From Endomychus coccineus (lineage: Eukaryota > Arthropoda > Insecta > Coleoptera > Endomychidae): a stretch of DNA of 64,000 nt. Positions within the stretch are counted from its first letter, which is position 1. Every line of letters starts with the position of its first letter. Shown here one piece after another: positions 12,380 to 24,572 of this stretch. The position numbers and the translations under genes are program-made. Below the pieces are notes generated by a model. It did not search any database and was not told the DNA's origin. It saw only the letters and a program-made list of their open reading frames with translations. The stretch spans positions 172,949,411-173,013,410 of the forward strand of contig OY294068.1 of NCBI GenBank assembly GCA_958510875.1. Direction: 5' to 3'.

Positions 12380-13770
12380 TAAAACATATAAACATTTATA
12401 TCGATAAGCTATCCTTGCTTCAAAACGCGATTATTTTGATAGTATTTACAATATCACTGATATAATAAAAGTAAAGCAGCTTGGGGTATTATTAACAGTG
12501 GTTTGCAAAGTAGTAGGAAAAAATGTAAAACCTAAGGCAATAAATGAACTGAAAATAGATGGTTTTTCAGAGACCAATCAACAGAAAACTTCCGATTACT
12601 TTACCAGCCAACTTTGTCAATATACCTCAAACAGAAGGATAAATCCAACTGTATTCATATTGCTGAACATCAGGTTGATTGTTGCTGTTACAATGATAGA
12701 TTGGTAGATTACTCAAAAGTTATCTAACAATATTTCTTAGTCCAGTATGTGATAATGAAATACTCAACACAATTAAGAATCTGAAAAACTCGAATTCAGT
12801 AGGTCTCGATACCATAAGCAGTAGTATATGTTAAAGTGTGTGGTCGAGTGGGTAGTGCCCATTACTTATCTGGTAAACTTATCCATGCTTGAAGGAATTT
12901 TACCAGATGCTTAAAAAAGTCATACCAATATTTAAAAAGGGAAGCATGAAACAAGTTGATAATTTCTGTCCTATCTCCCTGATACCTAGCTTGTCCAAGA
13001 TACAAAAAAAAATTATAACTTCTAGAACATTGACCTTCATAAACCGCTTTGGAATTATGTTATGTTTTCAACACGGTTTTTGGAAGAATAGATCTACGCA
13101 GTCCGCCATAATGAATTTTATGGAAAAGTTATATGAGGAACTTGATGATACCAAAAAAAAAGTTGTGAAGTGTTCATGGATCTAAGCAAGGCAGGCATCT
13201 GACCTTGTTGATCACAATCTATTCCTTGCTAAATTCTTCTGGATATGGTTTTAGGGGGAAGTTTTATCAGTGGGATTTCATCACATTTGTCTGATCGTTA
13301 TCAGGTTCTTGATACTGATGGTATAACATCCAACCGATTGAAGGTTGTTAATGGTGTACCTGAAGGTTCCCCATCTTTTCTTGTTATTTGTCAATGATTT
13401 GCCAATAGTAGGTAGGTACTGAAGCAAGGGATTCTGACGATGTTTGCGGATGATAATTCAATGTTAAGCACCGCATCTGACACACGTGTGTTTTTAATTT
13501 CATTCCTAATTTAATTTTAGTTATAATTTATTATTTTTCGAACAGTTACTTAATGTTTTCCAAAAGAATAAGTATTACCTTTGTATATCTTTATATGATT
13601 TTTTCTTTTTTCTTTTCCTTTTCTGTCTTATTTGTTGTACCAAAATACCTGCTTATCCATTTAACTATTTGTTTACTTGCATAATACCTGTATATTTTTA
13701 ATTTGTCTTATACCATGTTGTATCATTGGTCTTATGGACAATAAGAATTATTATTATTATTATTAATATG
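12380..13770 (+). mobile_element. LINE copy, degraded (linker plus reverse transcriptase)
   Basis: Broken frames run from the region between endonuclease and RT (SKAAWGIINSGLQSSRK, INELKIDGFSETN) into RT motifs. These are VIPIFKKGSMKQVDNF with CPISLIPSLSKI at 12900-13010, FWKNRSTQSAIMNF near 13080, VVKCSWI then a shifted LSKA.DLVDHNLFLAKF near 13170-13230, GVPEGSPSFL near 13350, and MFADDNSMLS (catalytic motif C) near 13440. The thumb is mostly missing. A (TTA)n run at 13745-13766 looks like the 3' tail. Multiple frameshifts make it a pseudogene. Confidence 0.8.
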
Positions 13771-15529
13771 ATTAGCTCTGAATGCTTTCAAAATCTAACG
13801 GCTGTATGAATCTACCAATCTGGCAAGGCATAAGCCATCATAGCAAAGTCGACTGATCTAGAGAACTCTTCTACTGCATTTAATAGTTGTTCCATCCGAG
13901 ATCTAAAATAACCTACTTAGTAAATTCTGTCTACAGCTCTCTTTCATGGTGTGTGAGCCAGAATTCTTTGAGAACTAACGAAAGCTATGGTTCTATACAT
14001 TCTTCAAGTAGAACTTGGCATGTATTTTTGATAATAGCTTGTGGAATATCTAATGATGGCATAATAATGATGGAATAATACCAAATGGGAGAACTTCTCC
14101 ATCCATCAAGTAAGGTATCAAATTGATCAGTTTGTTCTGTATAACTGAGAATATACCTTATGATTATCTACAACAATCGATTCCAAATAATATGGTAGTA
14201 TAATACGGATCCACAAACACCGGAGTTGTTCAGAGACGTTTCTTAGTACATAAGGTAGGTATACCACAAATTTGCAAACAGTTGAAGGGAATATTGCAAT
14301 ATTGGAAAAAAAATTGCCATCAACATAATTGCCAAAGTAGTATAGAAATCTAGCCATTTATAGAATTCAAGGGTATTTCTTTTCTCTTTTGTTTGTTGAT
14401 CCAAGACTCTCCCGTACGTGGTAATTGAACAGAAGGGTAGCAGTAGCGAGATAAATCATACACAATGTGGGAAGCGCAACCCACTAATTATCCTAGAGAG
14501 CCAGTTCATAAAACATCAGAAAGCGCGTCGAGTTGAACATAGTGCGGTAGTATGACGATTGGGCGCGCTACAATCTACTACATGGGATTGGCTGTTACCG
14601 CACGCCTACCAATGGCTGCCAAGCATTCGCAAGAGAATAAACTGGTCTTGTTGAGTACTACATAATACCAGATCATGGTAACTTTACATGTCACGCAACA
14701 TAACAGATGGCATTGTGAACGGATTTACTAAACGAATGAAGGTTATTAGATCTTAGATCTATGTTATTTACCCAATGTAATCCAGGTGAAAGTACACGTA
14801 CCGACGTACCTTTGGCATTAAGAGGTTTCTTGGAGGTTTGGAAAGTCTGTTGTTATTTAACTGAATGCTGCTTTTATATTAGGAAATTGTTTTTTAAATA
14901 TTTTAATTACTTGTTGAACGTTTTCAAACTAATTAACGAGAACCGAGAACATCAGCCTGTATGTCAATATTATATATATACAGGTTGAGTCATGAGAAAC
15001 TCTAAGCCAAGGGCGGATCCAGAAAATGTTCTAGGGTGATTTTTTTTTAGGTATTCGATATTAATTTTATGTTAGTCACTACTAGTTTTAAATATTCAAG
15101 TATTCAGGTATTTAAGTTCAGTTCCTCTAATTATCAACATCTGTATCACTTGTGTCGCTACTGAATCACTAACCTAACTAGGGTCAGTGGGTTCGATCAT
15201 GACCTGATGGTTTATTGACAAACCCAATATCAACACTACGTACATTTTACGTAGAGTAAACTCTACAAACAAAGCATTTGATGACTCAAATTATCGCATT
15301 TTTTACACCCAAAGTGTATAAATTTGGTTATCTGATGGGGATATGTAGTATTGTAAATTTCAGCCGTCTTACGCGCAATACAAGATGAATGATTACATGT
15401 TTACAATCTCGATTCACAGTGTTATTTATAGTTCTGTCAGAGTGATGGAATTTTTAATGATGCTAATTTTACAAGGAACTTATAAAATAGCTGAACCAAA
15501 AAACTAACTCAAAGGGAGCTATGACCCCC
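13771..15529. other. No gene recognised; one less AT-rich block at 14400-14720
   Basis: No protein family is visible. The block 14400-14720 has higher GC, CTAATTATCC, and several CCAAT/ATTGG words (14555, 14588, 14608). That makes it a weak candidate regulatory island. A TATATATACAGGTTGAGTCA end-like motif is present near 14970-14987. Confidence 0.3.
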
Positions 15530-16484
15530 ATGCGGATCATTTATTCGTCTTTCCAAGGCCTTTGCCACTTTGCCTTGATGGCAAGTTATTTAGCAGGTAG
15601 AACTCAGAGAGTAAAATTTCGGAGGGTGGAAAAATGTCATATCTGATGACATGTTTGTACAAATGTGAGTTCCTCAAGGTAGCATAATCGGCCTACTTGT
15701 CAATGTTCAACTATGCAGATGACAGTAACATTGAAGTATCAGCAAAAAGCTCTTCCTTCTCTGAACTTGCTTCTCTCTCAAAGATTGGGGAGTGTTGTAT
15801 GAATAATAAACTCACATTGAACAAAAGTAAGACATACTGTATCATTTACTTCAAGGCATAGTAAGACTCCACCATCAGAAACATTAAATCTAAATAATCA
15901 GATTTTGGAAATGAGTGATTATTCGAAATGTGTCTAAATTAATATATAGATAATAACCTCAAATGGTGTAAAGAAATCTAACAACGATGTGAAAGGTTGA
16001 GTACTGTTATTCATAGTTTACGTGTCATTAAACCACAATTTGAGGAAAGTACCTACATTAAAAAAAATTTCTTACGACAATTTTCAAATGCTGTTTACTT
16101 TGGGGTAACAGCTACCAGGTTGAGATGATATTTAGGCAGCAGAAAAGAGCTGCACGGATAATATAAGGAAAGTTGTAGAGGTATTTTCACGAAAAACAAC
16201 ATACCTACTTATAAATCACATCGTGATGTTATTTTCAAACATAAGAGATTTTATTGTGGACTTCAAAAAATTTTTCAATTAAAATACGCATTACATAATA
16301 TCATATATATCCAGCACGTACATTTACACTTAGAGAAATATTGTTCTATTATGTGCATCAAATTTTTCAACAACTTATGCCAATTAATATTAAACGTATA
16401 AAGAATTATTCTGAATTAAAAAATAGAATATTTAATACGATGGTGCAATGTGAACCATACACTGTTAATAAATATTTAAATAAC
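15530..16484 (+). mobile_element. Degraded LINE reverse transcriptase with C-terminus
   Basis: Frames include ASYLAGRTQRVKF near 15580, VPQGSIIG near 15670, FNYADDSNIEVSAKSSS (motif C, near 15708) and NNKLTLNKSKTYCI. Later come QKRAARII, a GKSCRGIFTKNNIPTYKSH-like block near 16160-16220, and a terminal INIKRIKNYSELKN / EPYTVNKYLNN stop near 16484. The tail region resembles the LINE at 47090-49122, so the two may be the same clade. Frameshifts are abundant and the 5' part is absent. Confidence 0.75.
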
Positions 16485-16755
16485 TAGGGTACTAAGCATA
16501 TTTTATTAATTTTCTCTTTACATTTTCTTGTTTTCGAGTGTTTCTGTTCTTTCGACTTATTTTCTAATATTTTGTTATTATCTGTAACAATTATTATTAT
16601 TGAGAAAATATATAAATAAGTAGGGTACTAAGCATATTTTATTAATTTTCTCTTTACATTTTCTTGTTTTCGAGTGTTTCTGTTCTTTCGACTTATTTTC
16701 TAATATTTTGTTATTATCTGTAACAATTATTATTATTGAGAAAATATATTCATTC
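16485..16755. repeat. Perfect tandem duplication, 136-bp period
   Basis: TAGGGTACTAAGCATATTTT begins at 16485 and again at 16621, and I saw no difference across the copies, the second ending near 16750. It starts just after the stop of the LINE copy and includes its likely 3' untranslated end with an ATTATTATTATT run. It is probably a recent duplication of that 3' end. Confidence 0.85.
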
Positions 16756-17207
16756 CTTGTTCTTCTTTTTAAAGTGGAAACTCCGAATTTATACATCTAT
16801 ATTTCGGAACTTTGATTTTGACCCTGATATTTTGGAATTGAACATTTCATTCCCTTCTAGGCCTTTTTCGTTATTTTTCATCATTGGGTAATAATTGATT
16901 TGATGGTGTATTAAATCAAATCAGTTTCGCAAATAATTCCACGACCAGAGAGAGTAGAGAGGTTCCAATTCGTATTCTAGTCAGAAATCCTAGTAGAATA
17001 TCAAATCCAAGTTTTACGGAATAGAATATCTTTATTCTCAACGCTTAATAAATACAAAATTAAAATGATTTATCTTGTTATAATAAATTTTTAATCAATC
17101 TAAATTCATTGAAACTCTTTTAACTCTTCCAAACTAAAGCTGACCATATTGAATCAGTGTAAAAACCATTCCGTCAAACTATTGAAAATATCTTAAATGT
17201 GACTCAC

Positions 17208-17331
17208 CTGTATCCTATCTTCTGGTAAGTCGGTCTTGAGACTGAGCATCTCTCTTGCATATACATCAGGGTAGTGGGCATCCTTGAATGCCTTCTCCAG
17301 TTCCTCCAGTTGGTAGCTCGTGAAAATCGTC
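17208..17331 (-). CDS. Vsx: Vsx homeodomain exon (residues 6-46 of the homeodomain)
   Basis: This 124-nt exon encodes 41 residues plus the last base of a split Arg codon. It includes [15 protein letters not shown] and [19 protein letters not shown] and ends RIQ. This is the homeodomain of visual system homeobox proteins (Vsx/CHX10, paired-like class), nuclear DNA-binding transcription factors with roles in eye and neural development. The acceptor is ggcag/G, with a weak pyrimidine tract. The donor is CAG/gtgagt, a consensus site. The exon ends in phase 0 between homeodomain residues 46 and 47, the classic intron position in paired-class homeobox genes. The following exon, which should start VWFQNRR and carry the recognition helix and CVC domain, was not found in 1-17207. 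Identity is very confident; Vsx1 versus Vsx2 assignment is not possible here. Confidence 0.96.
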
Positions 17332-18948
17332 CTGCCACACACCCACCAAGGGTAGTTAAATTTGTAACGCAATATTTTTTTAAATATTAAGAACTATCAA
17401 TGAATCTAACATGTAGAATAAAATTATTAACAACTATACGTAAATTCTTGGGAAATAGGTCTCAATAACACTTTTGTCTATTATATTTTCGTCCTCACGT
17501 ACGTTTCGGTCTCACGACCTTCATCAGAAGACGTTATAAACTAATTAGCATCAAATTGCACTAAGCACTAAGCGTCTTTATCGCATTAATTTATAATATA
17601 ATAAAAAATGTCAACGAATATAACACGAATAATTGAAATTGTAACACATTAATATCCAAAATATATGAATTTGTATTAAAAAACTACCACACAGTAAATT
17701 TTCTATAATCAAAGACGTTATATCTCGATGAAGAGGATAAATAGTCTGACTCCAAATTCCTCTGCGCCAAAGTACCTACCTTCAATGTTAAACAGATATA
17801 TTTGAAATTTATTATGACCATCACGAGAGCAAAGGTTTGTACTGTAACAATATTACTCATTCGTAACAGATCTACACATTCACAATTTCCAACATTGTAC
17901 GTGTTTGCACTCCCAGAAAACCTTGTAATACACTGGAAATGAATGGCTACCAAAAAAAAAAACATGCTTAACCCGATTATTGGTTGAACAATAAACAAAA
18001 TCTATAATGGCACATCATATATAAATAATATGAACGATATAATAACGATAATTTTATGAGATTACCTTATATTCCAGAGACCTCAGAGAAAATTATGAAA
18101 TTTTCAAAAAAGTATGACATAGATATTGCATAAAACTACTAACAACAGTGCTAGTAGATATCTTACTTATTAGATAAACAAAGCCACACGGTATATATAA
18201 ATTACATTGTTTAGATTGCGATGGGACTTATACCGGAATCGCTATTTACATCAGAAACTAATGTATGGCCACAAGTATAGTACTAAAAACAAAAACTCTA
18301 ACCGCCCTTGCTGAACAATATTGCGATTATAACCACCAGTACGATCATAAAAATAATAATATTTCAAGTGAAGAAAATAATTTTTTTAAATACTATCCTA
18401 GAGATGATTTCAAACCTTTGTAATATGTTGATAAATAGTAGAGCAGATGTACAATCTTTGAGTCAAATTTCTACGTAGGTATTTCTTTATAATGTTTAAA
18501 CGTGTGAACATGTAGAAAGCTGATAGAACCAGTAATATTGTTACAGCACAGAACTTTCCTATCGTCATAACATATAAACTCATCTGTTCAACATTGTAGG
18601 TAGTTTGGCTCAAAAGAATTTTGTGTCAGACTACTTATCCTGGTCGCCGAGATATGATTTCTTGAACTGTAGAAAAATTAACATATCTATATATTTTGGT
18701 ACTATGTTTCAATTCCAAGTATTTGTATTCTGTTCATTGTTGCAACGTAGACATTTTGAATTAAAATTAATGCTATGATGTACCTACGTAAGAGAAAAAT
18801 ATAATAGACATAAGTGTTAATGTGACCTATTTCTCAACAAATTTACATATAATTCATACCCGGGTCAATAATCGTTATTATATTATTCACTACAACTTGA
18901 TGAACATCAAAAGCATTATGAAAGTAAACGAGAGGAATAAATAGTTAC
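17332..18948 (-). other. Vsx intron (1617 bp) between the two homeodomain exons
   Basis: The interval is defined by the matching donor and acceptor and by consistent phase. It holds a hammerhead-like motif at 17490-17533 and otherwise AT-rich sequence. Open frames at 17684-17998 and 18410-18613 on the minus strand are hydrophobic but unrecognised and are treated as chance. Confidence 0.85.
17490..17533 (-). ncRNA. Minimal hammerhead ribozyme-like motif (Penelope/retrozyme type)
   Basis: Read 5' to 3' on the minus strand from 17533, the segments are as follows. CGUCUU forms one side of stem I. CUGAUGA is the conserved core. A then GGUC-GUGA-GACC makes a 4-bp stem II with a tetraloop. GAA closes the core. 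ACG-UA-CGU makes a very short stem III. G occupies the cleavage position, and AGGACG pairs with CGUCUU with one G-U. This is the architecture of the minimal hammerheads in Penelope-like elements. The base at position 17 is G, where active ribozymes need A, C or U, so this copy is probably poorly active or dead. No Penelope reverse transcriptase or GIY-YIG domain is seen nearby, so it is a short relic. It lies in the sense orientation of the Vsx intron. Confidence 0.75.
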
Positions 18949-19033
18949 CTATGACGTCTCTTCTTCTTTTTCTTTTTATTAAATCCTCCTAAGCCGTCTG
19001 TTATTGAAAAATCTTTGGAACTATCTAATTGCC
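18949..19033 (-). CDS. Vsx: Vsx exon with basic stretch and start of homeodomain
   Basis: This 85-nt exon reads QLDSSKDFSITDGLGG, FN, six lysines, then RRH and a split Arg. It runs directly into TIFTSY of the exon at 17208-17331, giving the RRHRTIFTSY start of a Vsx homeodomain. The acceptor is tctttttcag/GG with a good pyrimidine tract. The donor is ATAG/gtaact. Phases agree: two bases, 27 codons, two bases, then one base in the next exon. The lysine-rich run just before the homeodomain is typical of insect Vsx and probably serves as a nuclear localisation signal (inference). The exon upstream was not found in 19034-64000. The frame stays open a little upstream of the acceptor, so an alternative start there cannot be excluded but is less likely. 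Confidence 0.93.
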
Positions 19034-19329
19034 CTGAAAAAGATAACCTTATTACTATATCGAATATTATTTCTGATTGATAAGGCTCAACATTAGGATG
19101 AAAAATATAAAATGGAGAGTATTTCAATAATAATTCGGGATCATTTCAAATTCAAGTGATATTTCAGCGTTGCAATGAATAGTAAATATGTTAGTATCAG
19201 ATTGTTCCAAGATAAAATCATTGTCTAATAGAAACATCAATATCATGCAAAGTGGAATTTCGAGTGGTAATCATCAAATATGAGAATACATTTTTTTATG
19301 AAGTTGGCTTCGACTTTATGTGAATCCAT

Positions 19330-20295
19330 TATCAATCAATTAATCAATCAAAACGAGTGCGGACAAGTTCGGAGCAATTGATACAAAAATGAGTCCAGTA
19401 GGCCTAAGGCAGTGCCGAAGGCTAAAGATTTTGCATGAACTGATAGCCCTTATGACTTCAAGCGGCGTACGTATGCTGCCGAGGTGTTGTACCCGAAGAG
19501 AAGCCAGTGCTGGGCATTCTGCTAGGATGTTAGAGGCAGATTCTTCCGCCTCTTCACATCTACTAGAAGTTGAGTCTTCAACAATGCCCCATTGTGTGTA
19601 GATGTTTATTCAGATGACAGTGTCCTGTCAGATGTCCTGTCGCCAGTTTAGACCTCTCCTGTTCATAAAGAGTAGGGTTTAGGCGAGAACTCCCTAATGT
19701 GGAGATTCTCCTGCCTCATTACAGAGGCACCACCCCACACTGAGAGCCACTGTCTATCCAGTAGCTCCTTGAAGGCGCGGAGCCCGGTCGAGACCAGGAG
19801 CGCTCAAAGATCCCAGTTTGGCCACTTCGTTTTCCTTCAAGCCAGAGTGGGCTGGCGTTTGTTACTTCTGACTAATGCAGCCAGAGCTCCCCTGCACTTC
19901 AAGACAAGCCTAGAAGTCACTATGTGAGCTCGAAGTGCGCACAGGGCCGCTCGGCTATCAGTGCAGATCTAAATCAACCTATCTCGGTAGTTTGATCTCA
20001 GGTTTACAAGGGCACAGGTCCGTATTGCACCGACGTCATCCTGGGAAACGGTTGCGTAGACACCTAGGGGAACTGGAATCTCCCTTTTGCGTGTACACGA
20101 GTAGACTCCGGCTCTGCTAGACTCGCCAGTCTTGGATCCGTCCGTGAACCACGCGGCCCAAAGTCCTTGTTCTCCCAGTCCATCCTCTGTGTTATGAAAA
20201 CGTCTGGTGTTTGAAACCTGACAGGAGGCGCTATCGCATCCTGCATCAGTCGGAAGATCGGGCAGTTCTCGGCTACCCAAATCCAATATCACTAG
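19330..20295 (-). pseudogene. LINE 3' end with RNase H domain (same family as 870-1446)
   Basis: The minus strand encodes an RNase H domain. WFTDGSKTGESSRAGVYS carries the first acidic residue. QDDVGAIRTCA is where the second, usually Glu, should be. ICTDSRAALCALRAH carries the third. Next comes RAFKELLDRQWLSVWGGA, which closely matches HAFWELLDRQWLSVCRGA in the fragment at 870-1446. Remnants of the terminal zinc-knuckle region follow. The 3' end is a GATTGATTAATTGATTGAT tail near 19330-19350. Several stops and frameshifts are present. The reverse transcriptase is absent, so the copy is 5'-truncated. Confidence 0.8.
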
Positions 20296-20326
20296 GTAAG
20301 GTTTAAAAAAAATTTAAACGAGATTA

Positions 20327-20470
20327 AACTTACTAAACTTTGATATCCACTTAACATGTTTCGTTACCCAGGCAACATGGTCAGAAGTACATTTGTGTGT
20401 GTTAGATACACTTCTGACGATATTACTATGAAACAAAACATGTTAAGTGGATATATCAAAGCTTAATAAC
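20327..20470. repeat. Short inverted repeat / hairpin
   Basis: AACTTTGATATCCACTTAAC at about 20337 is matched by GTTAAGTGGATATATCAAAG at about 20442, and inside these GTCAGAAGT pairs with ACTTCTGAC. The whole segment can fold into a long hairpin. It is likely a small palindromic mobile element; a hairpin RNA is possible but unsupported. Confidence 0.5.
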
Positions 20471-23400
20471 TGTAATCTTGTTTTCAATTTTTCAAAGAAC
20501 CTTTCCTAAGTAGCGATTTATTATTTAAGTAATCAAGTAATCAATTTGAACATAATAAATGTCGAAAGAATGAGACCAAGAGGTAAGATCGATCATATAT
20601 TCCGTCTTCATATTTCCTATCAAATTCAATAACGAGGAACATATACCATAATGGACAATATCGTAATCTATGAACACTTTTTCAATGACGTTTTTTTGGT
20701 AGAGAATATTACGTTTCACGGAAAAAAATTAAGATGAAGTTAAATCCATTAAGGGAATTTAAGGGGCAGGATTTTATACTCATTCTGCTTTCGAAATCAA
20801 CTGACTTGCTATGAAATTTTCAATAAAGAATACCGCAACCCCAGGTAATTGCGAAAGTGCTCGGAAATTCACTTTACCTTATTTTACAGTATCGTATTTA
20901 CACTCAGGCAGACGTTTAATCGACAAAGATTAGAAGAAATGCATGGTTACATTTCAATTCGATTCACTTGTCCTAGATTTCACATTAGAACATTATTGGT
21001 TTTAATGTATCATCAACACATTCGAAATAACGCTCGATATACAACAAGGTAGTATCAGTGTTATATTGTTACATTATTTTAAAGACTACAATATTCTATT
21101 TCACTACTATATTTTTATCTATGATGAAACAATTGATCTGAAAACGTCAACGTCTTCAACGATTAGTTCCAGTTCATTGTTGAAAACTGCTAGTTTTTTT
21201 TTGTTTTTGAGAGCGGCGGCTTCTTCGAGTAGGCAAGGGAGGAAGTACCCCACCATGCAAATGAAATCCAAGAATAGAGAAATAAGTATATTCATGTTCC
21301 CAAAGGGGAGGAAAAGATTCAGTTCAATCACACGCATAGAATCAGTCTACTAAAGTAATCTGCCATGAAATTCAGCATTGTATATATGTGAGGCAGTTCC
21401 GAATAGTGCTTCAACCAATCATGTTCACCTCATAGTTTGATTACAGTTAAATCATCCTAGAAGCACTGTCCATACCATAAGTAGTCAGTGAGTTGGGAAA
21501 AGATAGCACGAACAAGATAATAGGTGTAGGGCGGTAGCTTACAAAAACGGCGGTAAGCTGGGATAGAGAAAGAACTATCTCTGACATGTGATTATACCTA
21601 ACCTAGTACCGGTGTTTAGATCTGATGATACAATAATCATTATTGTAAATTATATTTGTTGTTGTGATACTAATATAAAATAATGAATCAAAGTGAGGTG
21701 ACGATGTAAATATGAAATCGTCGTCAATTTTTAAAGAATGTGAGAGTTAACTTTTCAATAAATGAATGTCGTTTCAATAATCGTTGTTACGGAAACATGT
21801 AAATTATTTTAAAGTAGAATTTTCAGTTGTAGTTAATAGTTAGATAGATACTTTATTGCTGTAAATTCATACAAATGAACATAAATAAGCATAGTCAATA
21901 TTGTTATTCGTTGTCTTTAAAATTCTTTAAATTTCACTCAGTATTTCTGATGAGTTATCTTTGCAACATACTGACCACTTCACTCAAATATTTAAAGGGA
22001 GCAGCCAGGCCAATAATAGATTTCTTTGTAGCAATAAGACAAATCCTCAGTATATAATCCCCGCAAGCAAGTAGGTACCTACTCAAAGTGTCAGTGCCCA
22101 AGATAGATAAAAAAAATTACGTTCATGAATGCTTTGATTCATATATGAGACTATGAACAAAGTTTGGGTTCACAATACTATGTTTTGATTCAAAATCAAA
22201 ACCCTAACTATATAGTATGGGCCTTATAAAAAATCTAAACTTGCTTGGTGAACTATATTTAGAAGTGGGCCACATCGCAGTGGAGAAACCTAATCCTGAA
22301 CCTGTATTATAGTGATCTTCGGGTTCACAATCTCAAAAAATATTTTATTTATTCCCTAATATCTAAATAAATCATGAAGTAGCTATGACATGACTTATAT
22401 TTCTACCATCAAAGAACAGTTAGATATGGCCCATCTAAACAATATTATAAATTTCGACCAAAAAGAATGTCCAAATAATAATTATTTTTATTTCTCTTTG
22501 CAGATTCAACTCAAGGTTGTTATTTTATGAATACAGCTTACTCAGGTAAGTTTTTTACTGATAACTCGAAAATTGTCTATCGTTGGAGTGTTTTATTATG
22601 TACCCGCTATTAAATGAGACTGGGACACAACCAATTGAAAGTCTTGTGTGTCATAACAGTGAAGATGAAGAAACATTACCATCCTCGTGATGGCTTGATC
22701 AAAGAAAGGCCCCAACAAGAGCGGTATTAAAGATGGTCCAGCGCACACAAAAAGTCGAGTGAGCTTTGGTAAACTTAACAATGTATAGAGACAGGATAGC
22801 ACACTCAGAGTTGGAATTGTGAGTCGAAATTCAGAGCTGATGTGCCGGCGATGCCGTACATGACTCCAATTCGTCCCAATAAGCCTGTGTATGGATCAAA
22901 AAAACTATATGGCATATAGCACAAGTCATTGCGAGCTCTTTGACGAGAGTTAATAAAAAAGTTTTTGCTAGCTTCGGCCGTGCGTTCTCCACCTTCTACT
23001 GTTATGAATTATGATGTGGCATCATAAAATGTTATGAGAATGTTCATCTGCCCGAAATTTTCAAACAAGCATAATGATTTCTTCATAGAAAGTGCATAAG
23101 TGAAAAGTATATAGTATTATAACCACTTTAAAATGATAAAATATGTTAGATTGTGCATCACAGATTTCAAAAAAACAAACTGCAGAAAGGGAGTGTCAGT
23201 CAGTTTTATGTAATTGTCTAAGATGTTCAACAAAGTTTGAAATTTTCACATTAAAAAAAATATTTAAAGGGGAAAAAGCATATTAAGGCTCAAAACTGCA
23301 TCTATGAGTAGTTTGCGTTGTACAGAAAATGTTTATTATGACGCCAGAAAACTAGTCTCACCACCACAGGCATTAAAAATATGGATAATTTCGTCAAAAT

Positions 23401-23854
23401 TTGGATTTTGACGAGGTTTGGTGAGGGTTGGAGCTGTTGGTGGTGGGTCTAGTTTTCTGTTTACGTCACCTCCGTATTCCGCCTCAGCTCGCCAGTAGCC
23501 AGCAGCACAGGGAGTTATCCTGTTTCCATATATTCTTAGGTAAACCATTGCCATCTGGAGTGTATGTGAATTCAACGTTACTATCATCTTCAAAGAGTTT
23601 TGATGTTTTCTAATTCGTCACTGACATAAATGAAATAAACCAATACCTAAAACTTTTTTTGGAATTAAATTCAGAGAGCTGCACTCTTTGAATAAAGCAA
23701 TAAGCTAATCCGTTCCTGAAAAAATATATTTTATGGATGACTCTAGTACCTTGGATGCCTGAAGATTCTGAATTTTCAGTTTTGAATGATTCGCTATAAA
23801 TGTTACAAATACCATTGATTATCAATGATATTATAATATCTACTCCAGTATATA
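20471..23854. other. No gene recognised
   Basis: About 3.4 kb of AT-rich sequence. Open frames at 21066-21353, 22596-22802 and 23336-23613 show no family motif that I can defend. The region may be the 5' flank or upstream intron of Vsx. Confidence 0.4.
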
Positions 23855-24572
23855 ACATACCTATAGGATATATGAAAAAAAATTAATATGTTTCTGTATC
23901 ATATTTCCAACAAAAAAGTTAATATAATATATATTCCGATATTCAACGGTTAACAAAACAAGTAATGCGCTATTTTATATTTTTTTATGAAAATATCACA
24001 TTTCCATGCAATTGACATCTTCATACATTCAACAACTAATGTAGAAAAAATTTAATCATTGCAAAAGAAACAGCAATAAATAAGTTTTCATATTTATCGC
24101 TGAAATGTTAATATTTTTATTATTTTAGGTCATAACATTTGGGAGTTATTTTTATTTAACGAAGTCATGAAAAGTTAAATAATCATTTTTTTTTCAAGAC
24201 AAATATGGAAGATAACTGTCAAAATATCATTTGATGTTTGAATTATCACGACTTCATCAAATAACAGGTGACATCCAAACGTTATGATCTACAAATAATA
24301 CAAATAATAACATTTCGACGATAAATATGGTATCTAATGAAAGGTTGTTTATTGCTCTTCCATTTGCGATGGTTTAATTTTGTCTACATTTATTGTTCAT
24401 TGTAGGGAGAGGTAAATTGCATGGAAATGTGATATTATCATAAAAAAAATTGTAAATAGCGAATTACTTGCCGTTGAAAATCGGAAATGTATTGTATAAA
24501 CTTTTTTGTTGAAAATATAACATAGAATCACATATTAATTTTTTTTACATATATCCTGATACACCCTGTTTA
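23855..24572. mobile_element. Long palindromic (foldback) element
   Basis: Nearly the whole segment is an imperfect inverted repeat with arms of about 340 bp and a short centre near 24190-24225. Matching blocks include TCACATTTCCATGCAATT (23997) against its inverse near 24415-24432, and TTCAACGG near 23943 against CCGTTGAA near 24472. The right end carries CAGGGTGT inverted, a common end of insect Tc1/mariner-like MITEs. No coding sequence is present. Confidence 0.65.

Noticed and set aside
21119..21337. Minus-strand 72-codon frame with a hydrophobic N-terminal half (GNMNILISLFLDFICMVGYF)
   Set aside because: It could suggest a small secreted or membrane protein, but there is no homologue I recognise, no splice or promoter context, and chance frames of this size are common in AT-rich DNA.
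23336..23613. Sequence reading DDSNVEFTYTPDGNGLP, faintly like a cuticular-protein RR motif
   Set aside because: The similarity covers about 15 residues, stops follow quickly, and the rest does not fit the RR consensus.
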